DNA of 64,000 nucleotides. It comes from Thermococcus sp. Bubb.Bath. GTDB taxonomy: Archaea; Methanobacteriota_B; Thermococci; Thermococcales; Thermococcaceae. The position numbers were made by a program, and so were the translations under genes. Positions 1 through 9,969 of this stretch are shown piece after piece. How positions within the stretch are numbered: the first letter of the stretch is position 1; every line of letters starts with the position of its first letter. The DNA is taken from positions 1-64,000 of the forward strand of contig NZ_SNUR01000003.1 of assembly GCF_012027595.1 (NCBI RefSeq). The letters run 5' to 3'. The notes beneath the pieces are model-generated. The model made no database searches. It was not told the origin of the DNA and saw nothing but the letters and a program-made list of their open reading frames with translations.

Positions 1-2
1 TC

Positions 3-3000
3 AACGGGCAGGTTATCGGGATTCCGATTACTAACCCAGAGGATGCTATGACCTTCAACGTTATCGCAACCTACAATGGTCACCAGGTTGGAAGCGACAC
101 TTACACGGTTACACCACAAGACTGGAGCGCTGACTTCGAGTACTACTTTGACAGGGATCCAGTGTACGCCTGGATCGACAACGGAGTGGATGTGCAGGCA
201 TACAGTGAACCGGGTGTACCAGTTAACGTTACAGTCACGCAGAACGGTGCAGTACTCGCTGCTGACGAGAATGAAGTTCACGTGCCCATTCCAGCCCAGG
301 CTCCCGGTACCGTGACTTACAATGTGACCCTTACTTACAGGGGACACGTTGTTGGCGGCGGCGAGATAACCTTCGATGTTCAGTCATGGAGCCTCTACTT
401 CAGCACGTACCCAGAGCTCGAGCAGGGCAAGACTGTCAACTTCACCGTCCACGTCACGACCACGAGGCAGTGGTGGGACAGTGACCCAGTTACCGTCAAG
501 CTCGTCCTCCCGGACAACACTGTGAAAACTGGCGAGGGCTTCATTAGCGGCGTGGGCGACAACCAGGAAGGCACTGTGGTCATTGAGAACGTTACTCCAT
601 CCCAGAGCGGTGTTGCCAAGGTCATAGTCGTTGACGAACTCTCAGGCAAGGAGTTCACCCAGCTGGTTCCGGTTTACCCGGCCGAGCACAGGATTGACGT
701 GAGCGTCAAGACAAGCGGTACTGTCTACAGGTTCCTTGACAACAGCATGAACGTTAGCATTGACTACCACTACGCGGTTAGCGGACACGCCAACGTGACA
801 ATACTCAACTCGGACGGCAATGTGATCTACAGCGGCATTGTGAGCGTTGTCGACGGTTACGCTACGATTGATAACATCGACTTCACCGCTGCGGACATGG
901 GCAACATCCTCGTTGAAGTCAAGAGCATTGAGAACCCAGAGTGGACTGGCTACGCCACTGTCCCGGTTGAGGACTGGCAGGTCAACTTCAACTGGAATGT
1001 TCCTAGCGAGGCTTACCAGTACGTGCCGACCAGCGGTAGCGTCAGTGTGAGCACGGTTCCGAGCGAGCAGGTTACCCTCGTCATAAAGGAGAACGGAAAC
1101 GTGATCTACAACAGCACGTCAAACGCCGCTTCCTTCACGATCCCGACTGACAGCACTGGTAACGTAACCTACACCGCATGCATCTTCTACAACGGGCACA
1201 AGATAGCCATGGAGAGCAAGACCCTCACAGTCCTCCCGTGGAACGTCACTATTACTCCGTCACGGACTTGGGCTTACAAGTACGTGCCGACTGAGATTAA
1301 CTTCACGGTTAAACCGAATGTGACTGCCGTTAACCCGCACGACCTTGTTGTCAAGGTTGACGGCAACGTTACTGACAGCATTAACGTTGAGCTCACCGGC
1401 AACGAGACTCACACTGTGGAAGTCTACTACAACGGTCACCTCATCAAGAGCCAGACCTTTACCATAACTATGAAGAACTGGCACGTCAACCTCACATGGA
1501 GCCTCGCATCAGGCAGGGGCTACCTCTACCAGTACGTGCCGGAGGAGGTCACTATTCAGGCGATCCCGGTCAACGCCAGTGGCGACAGGCTTCCGTTCAA
1601 CATCACCCTCAACATAACTTACATAGACCAGAACCTCAGCGTCATAAATGTAGCTGGTACCAATAGCGTCACCATACCCGTTGAGGACGACACTCCCGGT
1701 GCAGGGGTGGACATCTTTGTCGACGCCTACTATGGCACGCACCCGATGGTTACACTCGAAGATATCCATATCCCGACCCACACCTGGAGCATTGACGTGG
1801 TTCCGGAGGTTGTTTCCAGCGCTTACACTTCAAGTGGCTACCTCTGGGCAGGAGTCCCGGCTGACGTCGTCTTCAAGGTTGTTACCTACGACAATGTCAC
1901 CGGTGAACAGGTTAGCCTGCCGCTCAACATTCCGATAACGGTTACATACGACGGCAACAACTACATCGGAAACAACACCGTCACGGTAGCTGTTGATAAC
2001 CCGATGCTTCCGAGTGAGAGCTTTTATGTTACCGCCGCGTACCAGGACATCTCATACGCCGGTGTCAACCCAATAACCGTCCCGGTTAAGGACTGGGGCG
2101 TCTACGTCAACGCTTACCCAGGCAAGCTCTACAAGAACCTCCCGCAGAACCTCACCCTCATAGTCGGTTACAGCGCGGGAATCAACGACGTCGCCACCGT
2201 GACCGTTGAGAACGGGAACAAAACCAACACCACCCAGGTCAACATCGTCCCGGTCGGTAGCAACAGCGCCATCGGTGTCGTTGACCTCGGTCAGATCACC
2301 CCAACTGGAGACTACGTGAAGGTCAAGGTTGACACTGGATACTGCAAGAGCACCCTCCTCAAGATACCGGTCATCAACTGGAGCATTGCCGTTATACCGA
2401 AGGTCACCTTCGTCTACACCAACGTCTCGACCGACATAACAGTTGACGTCCACTACAGCGACAGCATGCTTGACGGTCAGGCCATCGTGTTCCTCCAGCT
2501 TCCGAACGGAACCGTCCTTACCCAGCAGGCTACCATCACCGACGGACAGGGCAGCGCCACGTTCACGGGCGTTGTCTCCGACATGGCCGGAAACATCACA
2601 GTCTACGCGGCCGACGTGGCCTCCGGTGAGATGAGCCCCGAGGAGACCATCCCGGTGCACGACTGGCACATGGAGATGTCCCTCAGCCCGACCGAGTGGT
2701 ACACCTACATGCCGCAGGACTACACCGTTAACGTCACCTACATCGATGACGTCACCGGCGGAATCGCTAAGATAAGCGGAACCGACACCGTGGAGTACAA
2801 CCTCACCGGCGTCGTTGGCACCGATGCGATTACCGTTACCGACGGACAGGGAAGCATTACCCTTGAGAACCTGACAACTGAGAACGCTGGAAACGCAACC
2901 TTCGCAGTCATCGACAATGCCCACGGCAAGAGCGTGGAGGAGAACGCAATAATCCACGGCTGGAAGGTCGTCGTTACCTATCCAGAGAAGCTATACGCTG

Positions 3001-5840
3001 CACCAGGTTACAAGAACCCAATTCAGGTTGGATTCAAGTACATCGCCGACAACAACGAGACCGTTCCTTACACCGGCAACACCACAATAATAATCCACCT
3101 CCCAGGTAACATCACCTTTACCGCCAACGTCAACGCCAGCCCGGTTGACTTCGGCACCGTCGAGCTCAACCAGACCGGTGTTGGAAACATCACCGTCTAC
3201 GCCAACGACTACCCGGCCATTAGCGGGCCCGTGCCCAATAACATAACCGTTGAGAACCTCCTTACGCTCAACGTAACCACTAAGAAACTCTATGCGGGAG
3301 TCCCAAGCACCGTAGTTGCCAAGATAACCTACAACGGTGGAGACTACCACAACCTCAACGTCTACATCGCCAACGCTACTGGTCAGAGACTGACTAACCT
3401 GGCTCCCTGCAAGAATGGAACTATCTGGACCGCTAATGTCACCCTCCCGGCTGGGAACTACACGGTCGTTGCTTACGATACTGTATACAACGTTACCATG
3501 ACCGACACGTTCCATGTTGCACCGTGGCACATTGTTGTAGAGTCTACCAAGAAATCAATACCGTTCGGTGCACTAATTCCAACAAATGTTACGGTCTATG
3601 CCATCGACGACGAGACAAACAGCGTAGCTATGATAAACGGTACCGTCCAGCTGACCCCACTGTTCAGCAACACAACCATAGTCCCGAGCGAGGTCTACGG
3701 AGTTAAGGGGGTCAGAATGGTCAATGGAGTTGCCATGTTGGAGAACCTCAAGCTCTTCGCGCCGATCATAGGCAACTACACGATAACTGCAACGCTCTAC
3801 GGAAAGAGCAACACCACAATTGTGGACGTCGTGCCTCCACAGGGATTCACAGGCCTAACCTATGTCTACGTCAAGAACGTGTTCTACGAGGGCACCACAC
3901 GTGTTCCAAACGAGACAGTGGCACTGTACTGGTCAATAGACGGCTCTGTGTACTTCCCGGTTTACTCCTATGAGATCAGCAACAGCGGTATCCCGACCAA
4001 CCCACGCTTGGTTACATTCAACCCAACTGAGAACGAGCTCACAGTACTCTCAATACCAGTCGTTAAGAGCCTCTCGCTGTACATGATAGCAGTCCCAGAG
4101 TCAATCGCAAAGGATCACCTTGCCATCACTGAGCATGTGGTTAAGAACCTCACCGGAACTTGGACGTCCCCGGTAAAAGTCAGCTACGACTATAACGTGA
4201 CCGTTAATGGAACTACTATTAACGTCCTTGCTAATGTCTCTAAGACGATAAGGACAACCACATCCAGCTACAGGCTCCCGGCTCCGGGTGTCTACGTTAT
4301 CCCGTCCAGTCCGGCTACCCTCACTCTGTGGGCAGTTCCATTCACCCCGTACATAGTCAACACGACAGAAGAGACTATCTCCGCCGAGAACAGCACCTCA
4401 TACACCTTCACCTTCACTCCGACTAAGTACATAGAGCTCACCAAGCTCACCGACATGAGCATCCAGCCGGCCCAGAACGGCAAGTACTTCGAGTTCGAGG
4501 CCAGGCTCTACATGAAGTACCTCAACATCAGCGGGCAGTTCGACGAGCAGTTCCAGACCTTCGAGCAGAACGTTCAGAGTATGGTGGACAGCCTGCCGTA
4601 CCTCAGTGAGAACGATAAGGAGGCCCTGGCTCAGGAGATAATAGCCGATGCCCAGGGCTACAAGAGCAACATTACTGGAGCTTACTCCAGCAGCCCGACT
4701 CCAATAAGCGGTGAGGAGGTACAGTTCCACATTGACAACCCGGCCATAGCGTACCTCGAACCGGCTAACGGCACCACCGACGAGAACGGTACAGTTACGT
4801 TCAGAGTCTACTCGGCCGCTCCCGCTGGGGCCACCCCTGATAAGCTCATAAACTACATGGGTGACGTCACGGTTTGGGCTACCTACGACAATATGACCAC
4901 CGAGAGCTACACCGTCTCCTTCGGAGGAGTTGGCAGCATCTCCGGTGACGTTGTTGGCCCGAACAACAACCTCCTGCCGGGTGCAGTCGTCGAGCTCCAG
5001 AAGAAGGAGGGTAACGAGTGGGTCACCGCCACAGACTACGCTGGAAACGAGCTCAAGACCACGGCGGACGGAAAAGGCCACTACTCATTCGGCAACGTCC
5101 CAGCTACCCTCAACGGCACTGAGTACAGGGTAGTTGCCACCTACGGCGACGGCACCGGCTATGCTGACACAGTGGTCTACCCGTTCAAGACCAGCACCGC
5201 CGATGTTGTTGTGACCAGCCAGGTCAAACCCACAGGGCTTGCAGCTTTCGTCAGCGATGCCCATACCCACAACGTGAAGATCGTCACCGGAAACAACCCG
5301 CTCCACACGGCAGACTATCAGGCAATGTCGTTCCTCATGACGTTAATCGGAGTCCAGCCAGCTTACACCGACAACGAGATAAACATCAGCACCCTCACCG
5401 CCAACGATATGATCATTGCAGTTGGTGGGCCTCTCGTTAACAGCATAACCGCTTACTACCAGAACTTCGGAGAGGCCAAGATGGTCACCAACGACAACGG
5501 CTCAATCAGCATAGTCGTCGGCAACGAGACCGTGGCCAACTGGACCGCTCCAACTCCATGGTGGAACGTCACAGAGGGCTACTGGATTATCCAGAAGGTC
5601 GTTGATCCGAACACCAACGCCACCATCTACATGATCTACGGTACCGATGCCGACAGCACCTGGGCAGCATCCTACTACTTCAGCCAGCACTTCGCCGAGC
5701 TCCAGGGCAAGAACTACGTCGTCGGCTACTGGAAGGACACTGACCACATGATTTACAGCCCCGCGTTCCTCAAGTTCAGCAGCGAGGACACCACCGGGTT
5801 CAGCCCAACCGACGATATTGGAGTAGTAGTTGAGGGCTGA
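3..5840 (+). CDS. Giant Ig-repeat surface protein with S-layer-type C-terminus (5' partial)
   Basis: The reading frame is open from the left edge, so the N-terminus and signal peptide lie outside the window; 1945 codons are visible. About twelve repeats of 75-110 residues follow one another, each opening with a Trp-centred motif such as PVEDWQVNF, PVHDWHMEM or PVKDWGVYV, then a 'y..vP..vtv.v' strand; the Trp codons lie near 123, 387, 972, 1236, 1476, 1779, 2091, 2376, 2661, 2958 and 3519. This pattern fits Ig-like extracellular stalks. After them come a helical stretch (about 4520-4680), a Big-like strand domain, a carboxypeptidase-regulatory-like domain (about 4926-5180) and a C-terminal domain (about 5230-5840) like those of archaeal S-layer proteins. 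N-x-S/T sequons are very frequent, suggesting heavy N-glycosylation. Function is inferred as a cell-surface structural or adhesive protein; the domain names are by eye. Confidence 0.85.
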   Translation, partial: NGQVIGIPITNPEDAMTFNVIATYNGHQVGSDTYTVTPQDWSADFEYYFDRDPVYAWIDNGVDVQAYSEPGVPVNVTVTQNGAVLAADENEVHVPIPAQAPGTVTYNVTLTYRGHVVGGGEITFDVQSWSLYFSTYPELEQGKTVNFTVHVTTTRQWWDSDPVTVKLVLPDNTVKTGEGFISGVGDNQEGTVVIENVTPSQSGVAKVIVVDELSGKEFTQLVPVYPAEHRIDVSVKTSGTVYRFLDNSMNVSIDYHYAVSGHANVTILNSDGNVIYSGIVSVVDGYATIDNIDFTAADMGNILVEVKSIENPEWTGYATVPVEDWQVNFNWNVPSEAYQYVPTSGSVSVSTVPSEQVTLVIKENGNVIYNSTSNAASFTIPTDSTGNVTYTACIFYNGHKIAMESKTLTVLPWNVTITPSRTWAYKYVPTEINFTVKPNVTAVNPHDLVVKVDGNVTDSINVELTGNETHTVEVYYNGHLIKSQTFTITMKNWHVNLTWSLASGRGYLYQYVPEEVTIQAIPVNASGDRLPFNITLNITYIDQNLSVINVAGTNSVTIPVEDDTPGAGVDIFVDAYYGTHPMVTLEDIHIPTHTWSIDVVPEVVSSAYTSSGYLWAGVPADVVFKVVTYDNVTGEQVSLPLNIPITVTYDGNNYIGNNTVTVAVDNPMLPSESFYVTAAYQDISYAGVNPITVPVKDWGVYVNAYPGKLYKNLPQNLTLIVGYSAGINDVATVTVENGNKTNTTQVNIVPVGSNSAIGVVDLGQITPTGDYVKVKVDTGYCKSTLLKIPVINWSIAVIPKVTFVYTNVSTDITVDVHYSDSMLDGQAIVFLQLPNGTVLTQQATITDGQGSATFTGVVSDMAGNITVYAADVASGEMSPEETIPVHDWHMEMSLSPTEWYTYMPQDYTVNVTYIDDVTGGIAKISGTDTVEYNLTGVVGTDAITVTDGQGSITLENLTTENAGNATFAVIDNAHGKSVEENAIIHGWKVVVTYPEKLYAAPGYKNPIQVGFKYIADNNETVPYTGNTTIIIHLPGNITFTANVNASPVDFGTVELNQTGVGNITVYANDYPAISGPVPNNITVENLLTLNVTTKKLYAGVPSTVVAKITYNGGDYHNLNVYIANATGQRLTNLAPCKNGTIWTANVTLPAGNYTVVAYDTVYNVTMTDTFHVAPWHIVVESTKKSIPFGALIPTNVTVYAIDDETNSVAMINGTVQLTPLFSNTTIVPSEVYGVKGVRMVNGVAMLENLKLFAPIIGNYTITATLYGKSNTTIVDVVPPQGFTGLTYVYVKNVFYEGTTRVPNETVALYWSIDGSVYFPVYSYEISNSGIPTNPRLVTFNPTENELTVLSIPVVKSLSLYMIAVPESIAKDHLAITEHVVKNLTGTWTSPVKVSYDYNVTVNGTTINVLANVSKTIRTTTSSYRLPAPGVYVIPSSPATLTLWAVPFTPYIVNTTEETISAENSTSYTFTFTPTKYIELTKLTDMSIQPAQNGKYFEFEARLYMKYLNISGQFDEQFQTFEQNVQSMVDSLPYLSENDKEALAQEIIADAQGYKSNITGAYSSSPTPISGEEVQFHIDNPAIAYLEPANGTTDENGTVTFRVYSAAPAGATPDKLINYMGDVTVWATYDNMTTESYTVSFGGVGSISGDVVGPNNNLLPGAVVELQKKEGNEWVTATDYAGNELKTTADGKGHYSFGNVPATLNGTEYRVVATYGDGTGYADTVVYPFKTSTADVVVTSQVKPTGLAAFVSDAHTHNVKIVTGNNPLHTADYQAMSFLMTLIGVQPAYTDNEINISTLTANDMIIAVGGPLVNSITAYYQNFGEAKMVTNDNGSISIVVGNETVANWTAPTPWWNVTEGYWIIQKVVDPNTNATIYMIYGTDADSTWAASYYFSQHFAELQGKNYVVGYWKDTDHMIYSPAFLKFSSEDTTGFSPTDDIGVVVEG

Positions 5841-5875
5841 ACGCCCTCTTCCAAACTTTCTTTTTCTACAAGTGT
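5830..5875 (+). terminator. Hairpin and T-rich tract at end of giant surface protein gene
   Basis: The stop codon sits in the loop of AGGGC-tgaac-GCCCT, a perfect five-base-pair stem, followed by a T-rich stretch (tttctttttc). A T-rich tract is the usual archaeal termination signal. The placement directly at the gene end supports a terminator; the hairpin itself may be incidental. Confidence 0.4.
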
Positions 5876-5902
5876 TACACCAACTTCTAACGGTGTTTAG
5901 CC

Positions 5903-8011
5903 TTGTCGGGGTCGTTCCTCCGCCAAAAGTGGAAATTTTCATCCGTGCTTCTGCTGGTGTCAATCTGGACGTTCATTCGGTTTGGGTCGAACAGGATAAC
6001 GACAACTTTTGATGAGGCTTATTACCTTTCCACAATTAAGGTTGGGGGGGAGTATTCAGGTCTTGTTACCCCTCTTCTCTTGAGGTTGTTTGATGCTCTC
6101 ACCGGAAAACCGGTGGTGTCCCTCCTTATCATCTCGGCTTCCCTCTTTGTGATGTACTACTTCGCTGTGGTAGCATTTCACAGAAAGTTTGATGGGTTTG
6201 CATCCGCAGAATACCTTCTAATAGCTCTCTTACTGAGCAGCCACTATATATGGTCAGCGAATGCGGTTAGGCCCCAACAGATTGGCCTCCTCTCTGGTTT
6301 GGCCCTTCTCTTGTGGGTTAGAAAGGTTATTGATGGGGAATTAAGTTGGATTCATTCACTTCTTCTTGGCGCATTTCTCTGGATAGCCCTAATGTTTTCC
6401 CACGTGCTGTCCTTTGCCATTTTTCTTATCCTTTCGTGGACTCTCTTTCTTTATGAGTTCCTCGCTGGAAGAATAGGGACGGAAGAGTATATCCTCTTAA
6501 CCACACTCCCAGGGGTGGGAGTCGTGGCCTTTTTCCTCCTTCCCCAGTACAGGATGATGGTCTTTTCAGTAAAATGGCTCCTGAAACATTCTTCCCTTTC
6601 CCTCTTGAATTACGCTGGAAGGCACTTAGAGGCAACGGTGGCTATCACGTTTCTCTTAGTGCTTCTTTTCGGAATCGTGGTTCGTTGTGAGGAACAGAAA
6701 TACGGTTTGCTCCAAAGATTGCTGAACCTGTTAATTGACGAGCTTCGCAGGAGGTGGAAGTTGTATTTTAATGCCGCCGTCCTTCTCATTCTATCCGCAA
6801 TCCTCTTTCAGTTCTACCTGGGGGCCCCGCGCTATTTGGCAGTATACGGTGGTAAACTGACTCTGCTCTTCTTAATGCAGATGGGGAACATAATCTTCGC
6901 CATTCTCTTACTTAGGGGGCTTCTGAAGGAGCTTTCAGAGGGAGCGATGACACCGCTCGCTTTACTAACATCTCTTCTCATTCTCCTTGAGCTGGGTGCA
7001 CTTCTCCTCTCCGTTGTCGTGCCGAGGAACTTTGGCAGCTTTGGCTTTACAAACTGGGCCATCAGGGTTTACCAGTACCTCGTGGTTATCTCCGCTCCGT
7101 ATGTGGCTGATGAACTCAGGGAGATTTTCTCAGTGAAGGGGAGAATCCTCAAAAGAACGGCAGTCGCACTCGTTATTGTCGGTATAATGGTTAGTGTTAT
7201 CAACGTGGCCCGTCCCCCCGCTATCTATGACTACCCTTACTACTGGACGAAGGCTGATATCCGGCTGGTTTCACACGTGGGCCCAGGTCTTGTATACATT
7301 AATGATTCACCCTTACCGCCATTTAACTCCCAGGCACTTTCCTTCCTTGGATGGGCATGTGGGGTTAACCTTCACCCAGTTAGGGGGGATTTTGGTGGAA
7401 TCCCCTCGCCCGACTTCTGCGTCTCCTCTCTCTGCCACTCCCCCTACCCGTATAAGGCTCTCACTTTATCTGCACTGGACACTGAGAGGGGCTTTAAGAT
7501 AATAGCGGGGGCCGCACCGAAGGGAATGACCAAGTGGATTGGTGAGGTAATTGGTAACCGTTCCTCCGCAGTAAATGGAACCGTGGAACTTATCGTAGGG
7601 AACTCCACAGTTAACCCGCTGATAGCCCGGCTTGAGAGTGGGTTCCTGCTCCCAGTTCAGGTGAACTACTCCACGGTTACAGGTCCAACGTTCAGGTACT
7701 ACCAGACCATAAAGGCGGGGGAGAAAGAGGGAGATGTGAGAAAGGGCTATTTTGTTATTGAGTTCGTCGAGGTCAACGGCACTCCCGCTCTGGTTGTAGA
7801 AGGGGTGTGCTGGGATGCCGTGGCTGCTGGGGTATGGTTCCTTGCGAACCAAGTACTTAGGGAGCCGAAGAAGTGGGACTACTCTTGGATAGTTGGGGAG
7901 TGGGAGGAGAGCGACGGAAAGGTTCTGCCCTTCCTCAAGTTCTACCCAGAAGATAAAAACGGGTTTAGCTACGGGGATAGAATAAAAATTGTGGCGGTCG
8001 GAAAGCCCTAA
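5903..8011 (+). CDS. Polytopic GT-C-like membrane protein fused to an S-layer-type C-terminal domain
   Basis: This is a 702-residue protein. Residues 1 to about 430 hold roughly ten hydrophobic segments. The first outer loop carries FDEAYYL; an acidic pair at this place is typical of GT-C fold lipid-phosphate-sugar glycosyltransferases, though no family is certain. Residues from about 450 to 702 are soluble and align by eye along their length with the C-terminus of the upstream giant surface protein: N(D)xPL...QA(L/M)SFL...GV, a VN-containing strand, GY(W/F)xI, a D..xAA..(Y/W)F helix and VGxW...P.FLKF..ED..GFS..D.I. The TTG start is chosen because GGTG lies seven bases upstream and no other in-frame start fits. 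It may be a surface-anchored enzyme acting on the S-layer or the giant protein; that is inference. Confidence 0.75.
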   Translation: MSGSFLRQKWKFSSVLLLVSIWTFIRFGSNRITTTFDEAYYLSTIKVGGEYSGLVTPLLLRLFDALTGKPVVSLLIISASLFVMYYFAVVAFHRKFDGFASAEYLLIALLLSSHYIWSANAVRPQQIGLLSGLALLLWVRKVIDGELSWIHSLLLGAFLWIALMFSHVLSFAIFLILSWTLFLYEFLAGRIGTEEYILLTTLPGVGVVAFFLLPQYRMMVFSVKWLLKHSSLSLLNYAGRHLEATVAITFLLVLLFGIVVRCEEQKYGLLQRLLNLLIDELRRRWKLYFNAAVLLILSAILFQFYLGAPRYLAVYGGKLTLLFLMQMGNIIFAILLLRGLLKELSEGAMTPLALLTSLLILLELGALLLSVVVPRNFGSFGFTNWAIRVYQYLVVISAPYVADELREIFSVKGRILKRTAVALVIVGIMVSVINVARPPAIYDYPYYWTKADIRLVSHVGPGLVYINDSPLPPFNSQALSFLGWACGVNLHPVRGDFGGIPSPDFCVSSLCHSPYPYKALTLSALDTERGFKIIAGAAPKGMTKWIGEVIGNRSSAVNGTVELIVGNSTVNPLIARLESGFLLPVQVNYSTVTGPTFRYYQTIKAGEKEGDVRKGYFVIEFVEVNGTPALVVEGVCWDAVAAGVWFLANQVLREPKKWDYSWIVGEWEESDGKVLPFLKFYPEDKNGFSYGDRIKIVAVGKP

Positions 8012-8058
8012 CCGTTCATCACGATTCAGGCGGGCCTTCTCCTCATCCCGTGTCGGGC

Positions 8059-8190
8059 TCACTTTTTCCAATGGGCCCTGTTCACGTGTCTGGTGTAATC
8101 CTTGCTCTTCTTGAAGATCCTTCCACACTTGGGGCAGCGGTAGTAGAGCTCTCCATCCCTGTCTACGAAGGTTATGGCCCTGAGCTTCAT
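8059..8190 (-). CDS. Small C2H2-type zinc finger protein
   Basis: This is a 43-residue protein starting [14 protein letters not shown]. It contains a single classical finger: CPKC, then a twelve-residue spacer, then HVNRAH, so a C-x2-C...H-x4-H zinc site. The ATG at 8190 is preceded by GGTGGTAGGT, whereas the longer frame starting at 8253 would overlap the upstream gene and has no ribosome binding site. A TATA-like cttaaaaat lies about 40 bases upstream. Single-finger proteins of this kind occur in Thermococcales and are assumed to bind nucleic acid; the target is unknown. Confidence 0.7.
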   Translation of the reverse strand: MKLRAITFVDRDGELYYRCPKCGRIFKKSKDYTRHVNRAHWKK

Positions 8191-8243
8191 ACCTACCACC
8201 CCCGTCATTATTGAACTCCGAGCTGAATTTTTAAGGTTTAAGG

Positions 8244-9056
8244 TCAGGCCCATACGCGGTTCCCTTTGACCTTTATGTACCCCAGGCTCTGGAGTTCCTT
8301 CAGGAAGCTCTCGAGGGATTCTTCATCGAAGTAAACGTACACTGTTTCGTCCTCACCTTCGACGAAGAGGGGCTCCCTTGAGAGAAGAGCGGCTATGAGT
8401 TCGTCTTTTCTCTTGTACTTCTCAGCAAGTTTGAGCACCGTTTCGGCCAGGATGGAACGTGCAATCCCCGTGAACATGGCGTCAACGTAGCTCTCCTCCG
8501 TACAGTAGTCCTCCGCTATCTCAAGGGCTGCTTCTATGAGTTCCCTGTCAACTTCGAGAACCTCGACGTAGTAGACCTTCGTGAAGGATACCTCGCTCAC
8601 CATCCTCGGGGCGAACCTTTCCTCCATCTTGTCCAGATACTCCTCCACTTCCTCTATCGGGAATCTGAGTTCCACCTTGAGCTCCTCAAGCTTTGGCTTT
8701 CTGAGAAGTTTTACTGTTCCCGACTCCTCACTGAGGGCCCCTGCTTCCTTTAGGGCAGTGAAGAGTATCAGCCGCTCTATCTCCCCCTCCCCAAAGAACT
8801 GCTCCGTTGCCTTTTCCTCCCCTACTTCCAATGGGGCAACCAGCTCCTCGTACAGTTCTCTCAGCTCCGAGAGTGTCTCCTCCACGGGTTCAATCTCTCC
8901 CGCTTTTTTTAGGAGTTCTCTGTACTCATCTCTCACGATGATGTAGTGTGAAATCTCCCTTCTAACGAACTCCCCTTTGCGGTTCATTATTCCAGCCCTG
9001 CTGAGCTCCCTTGAGAGTGCGTTCATATCATCCCGCGATGTGACTTCAAACTTCAT
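8244..9056 (-). CDS. Conserved hypothetical acidic protein, 270 aa
   Basis: I do not recognise the family. The protein is highly charged, Glu- and Leu-rich and predicted mostly helical, with no signal peptide or membrane segment, so it is probably cytoplasmic. The N-terminus ([20 protein letters not shown]) and C-terminus ([20 protein letters not shown]) each look like small winged-helix or HTH-like units, the latter ending in a beta-hairpin, but this is weak. The ATG at 9056 has AAGGTGA five bases upstream; the GTG at 9065 is itself part of that site and was rejected. A TATA element (attttataat) lies about 40 bases upstream, so it has its own promoter. Confidence 0.7.
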   Translation of the reverse strand: MKFEVTSRDDMNALSRELSRAGIMNRKGEFVRREISHYIIVRDEYRELLKKAGEIEPVEETLSELRELYEELVAPLEVGEEKATEQFFGEGEIERLILFTALKEAGALSEESGTVKLLRKPKLEELKVELRFPIEEVEEYLDKMEERFAPRMVSEVSFTKVYYVEVLEVDRELIEAALEIAEDYCTEESYVDAMFTGIARSILAETVLKLAEKYKRKDELIAALLSREPLFVEGEDETVYVYFDEESLESFLKELQSLGYIKVKGNRVWA

Positions 9057-9104
9057 TTTCTTCACCTTCCCGGAGTACGGCGGGTGTAATTATAAAATGA
9101 GCGG

Positions 9105-9932
9105 TTATCCTTTCCTAACTTCGTTCCATATTCCCGCGAGGATTAAAAGGCCACCGAGGTTGCCTTTCATATTGAGAACCTCTCCCAGGAACAGGAACGA
9201 TGTGAAATAACTGAAAAGGGGTTCCGCTGAGTATATCATGGCCGCCCTCTGGGCCCTCGTCTCTCCCTGGTATTTAACCTGAAGGGTAAATGTGAGCACC
9301 GTAGCGAAGATCGCAAGGTATATTATCCCAAACCATGTGGTGGTGCCCTTTGGTATCTCCAGCCCCTCGAATAAGACACTGTATACTGTGGAAAAAACGA
9401 AGTTCCAGAATATCTGCCAGAACGACAGGCTCAGGTAGTCCAATCCACTGTACTTGTGAACAAGGACGATCTGGAACGCGAAACTGATGGCGCACAGGAC
9501 TGTAAGTGCGTCCCCGTAGTCAATGTGGAGGGTTGCCCCTGAAATCAGGTAAAGGCCGGGGATAACCAGGAGGAGGGACATCACGTCATCCCTCCGTATC
9601 TCGTCTCCGAGAAGGAAATACGCGATAAACGGGGTAAAAACCACGTAGAGGGCAGTTATGAAGCCCGAATTGGTGGGAGTCGTGTACTCCAGACCGACTA
9701 TCTGGAAGGCATTACCGAGGAAGAGGGTTATTCCGAGCAGGAACCCGGCTTTTAGGGTGTCCCTTTTAAGAGCCCTCCTGCCGAAGAGAAGCAGCATAAC
9801 GGCGGAGGCTATACCAAAGCGATACGCGAGGAGCAAAACAGGGGAGACTCCGTTCAGGCTAACTTTCATAACGGGGAACGTGGAACCCCATATGGCTGTT
9901 ATACTAAGGAGTATAAGCTCCGCCCGCTTCAT
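9105..9932 (-). CDS. EamA/DMT-superfamily transporter
   Basis: This is a 275-residue membrane protein with about ten hydrophobic segments in two similar halves, the two-EamA-domain layout of drug/metabolite transporters. The start MKRAELILLSITAIWGSTFP carries the typical WGSTFPV motif of the first helix; the second half holds AMIYSAEPLFSYFTSFLFLGE, also typical. Substrate cannot be predicted; relatives export amino acids, nucleobases or other metabolites. The longer frame to 9986 would read through the TATA box, so the ATG at 9932 is preferred and the transcript is probably leaderless. Confidence 0.88.
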   Translation of the reverse strand: MKRAELILLSITAIWGSTFPVMKVSLNGVSPVLLLAYRFGIASAVMLLLFGRRALKRDTLKAGFLLGITLFLGNAFQIVGLEYTTPTNSGFITALYVVFTPFIAYFLLGDEIRRDDVMSLLLVIPGLYLISGATLHIDYGDALTVLCAISFAFQIVLVHKYSGLDYLSLSFWQIFWNFVFSTVYSVLFEGLEIPKGTTTWFGIIYLAIFATVLTFTLQVKYQGETRAQRAAMIYSAEPLFSYFTSFLFLGEVLNMKGNLGGLLILAGIWNEVRKG

Positions 9933-9950
9933 GGGGCTCGCTATGTCTGC

Positions 9951-9961
9951 ATATTTATAAA
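9951..9961 (-). promoter_or_regulatory. TATA box of the EamA gene; leaderless transcript expected
   Basis: Read on the minus strand, tttataaatat lies about 25 bases before the ATG at 9932. Archaeal transcription starts about 22-27 bases downstream of the TATA centre, so the transcript would begin at or next to the start codon. No ribosome binding site is present between them, which agrees. Confidence 0.55.
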
Positions 9962-9969
9962 CCTTGGGG

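Noticed and set aside
2052-2957. Long minus-strand open frame (301 codons) opposite the giant surface protein
   Set aside because: It mirrors a repeat-rich, biased coding strand, has no ribosome binding site and no recognisable motif.
4398-5081. Minus-strand open frame of 227 codons
   Set aside because: Antisense to a clear repeat protein; composition follows the coding strand.
5885-5903. Earlier GTG start at 5893 for the GT-C-like gene
   Set aside because: It is out of frame and forms part of the likely ribosome binding site.
7466-8128. Minus-strand open frame of 220 codons
   Set aside because: Opposes the GT-C-like gene's C-terminal domain, which is supported by homology with the giant protein.
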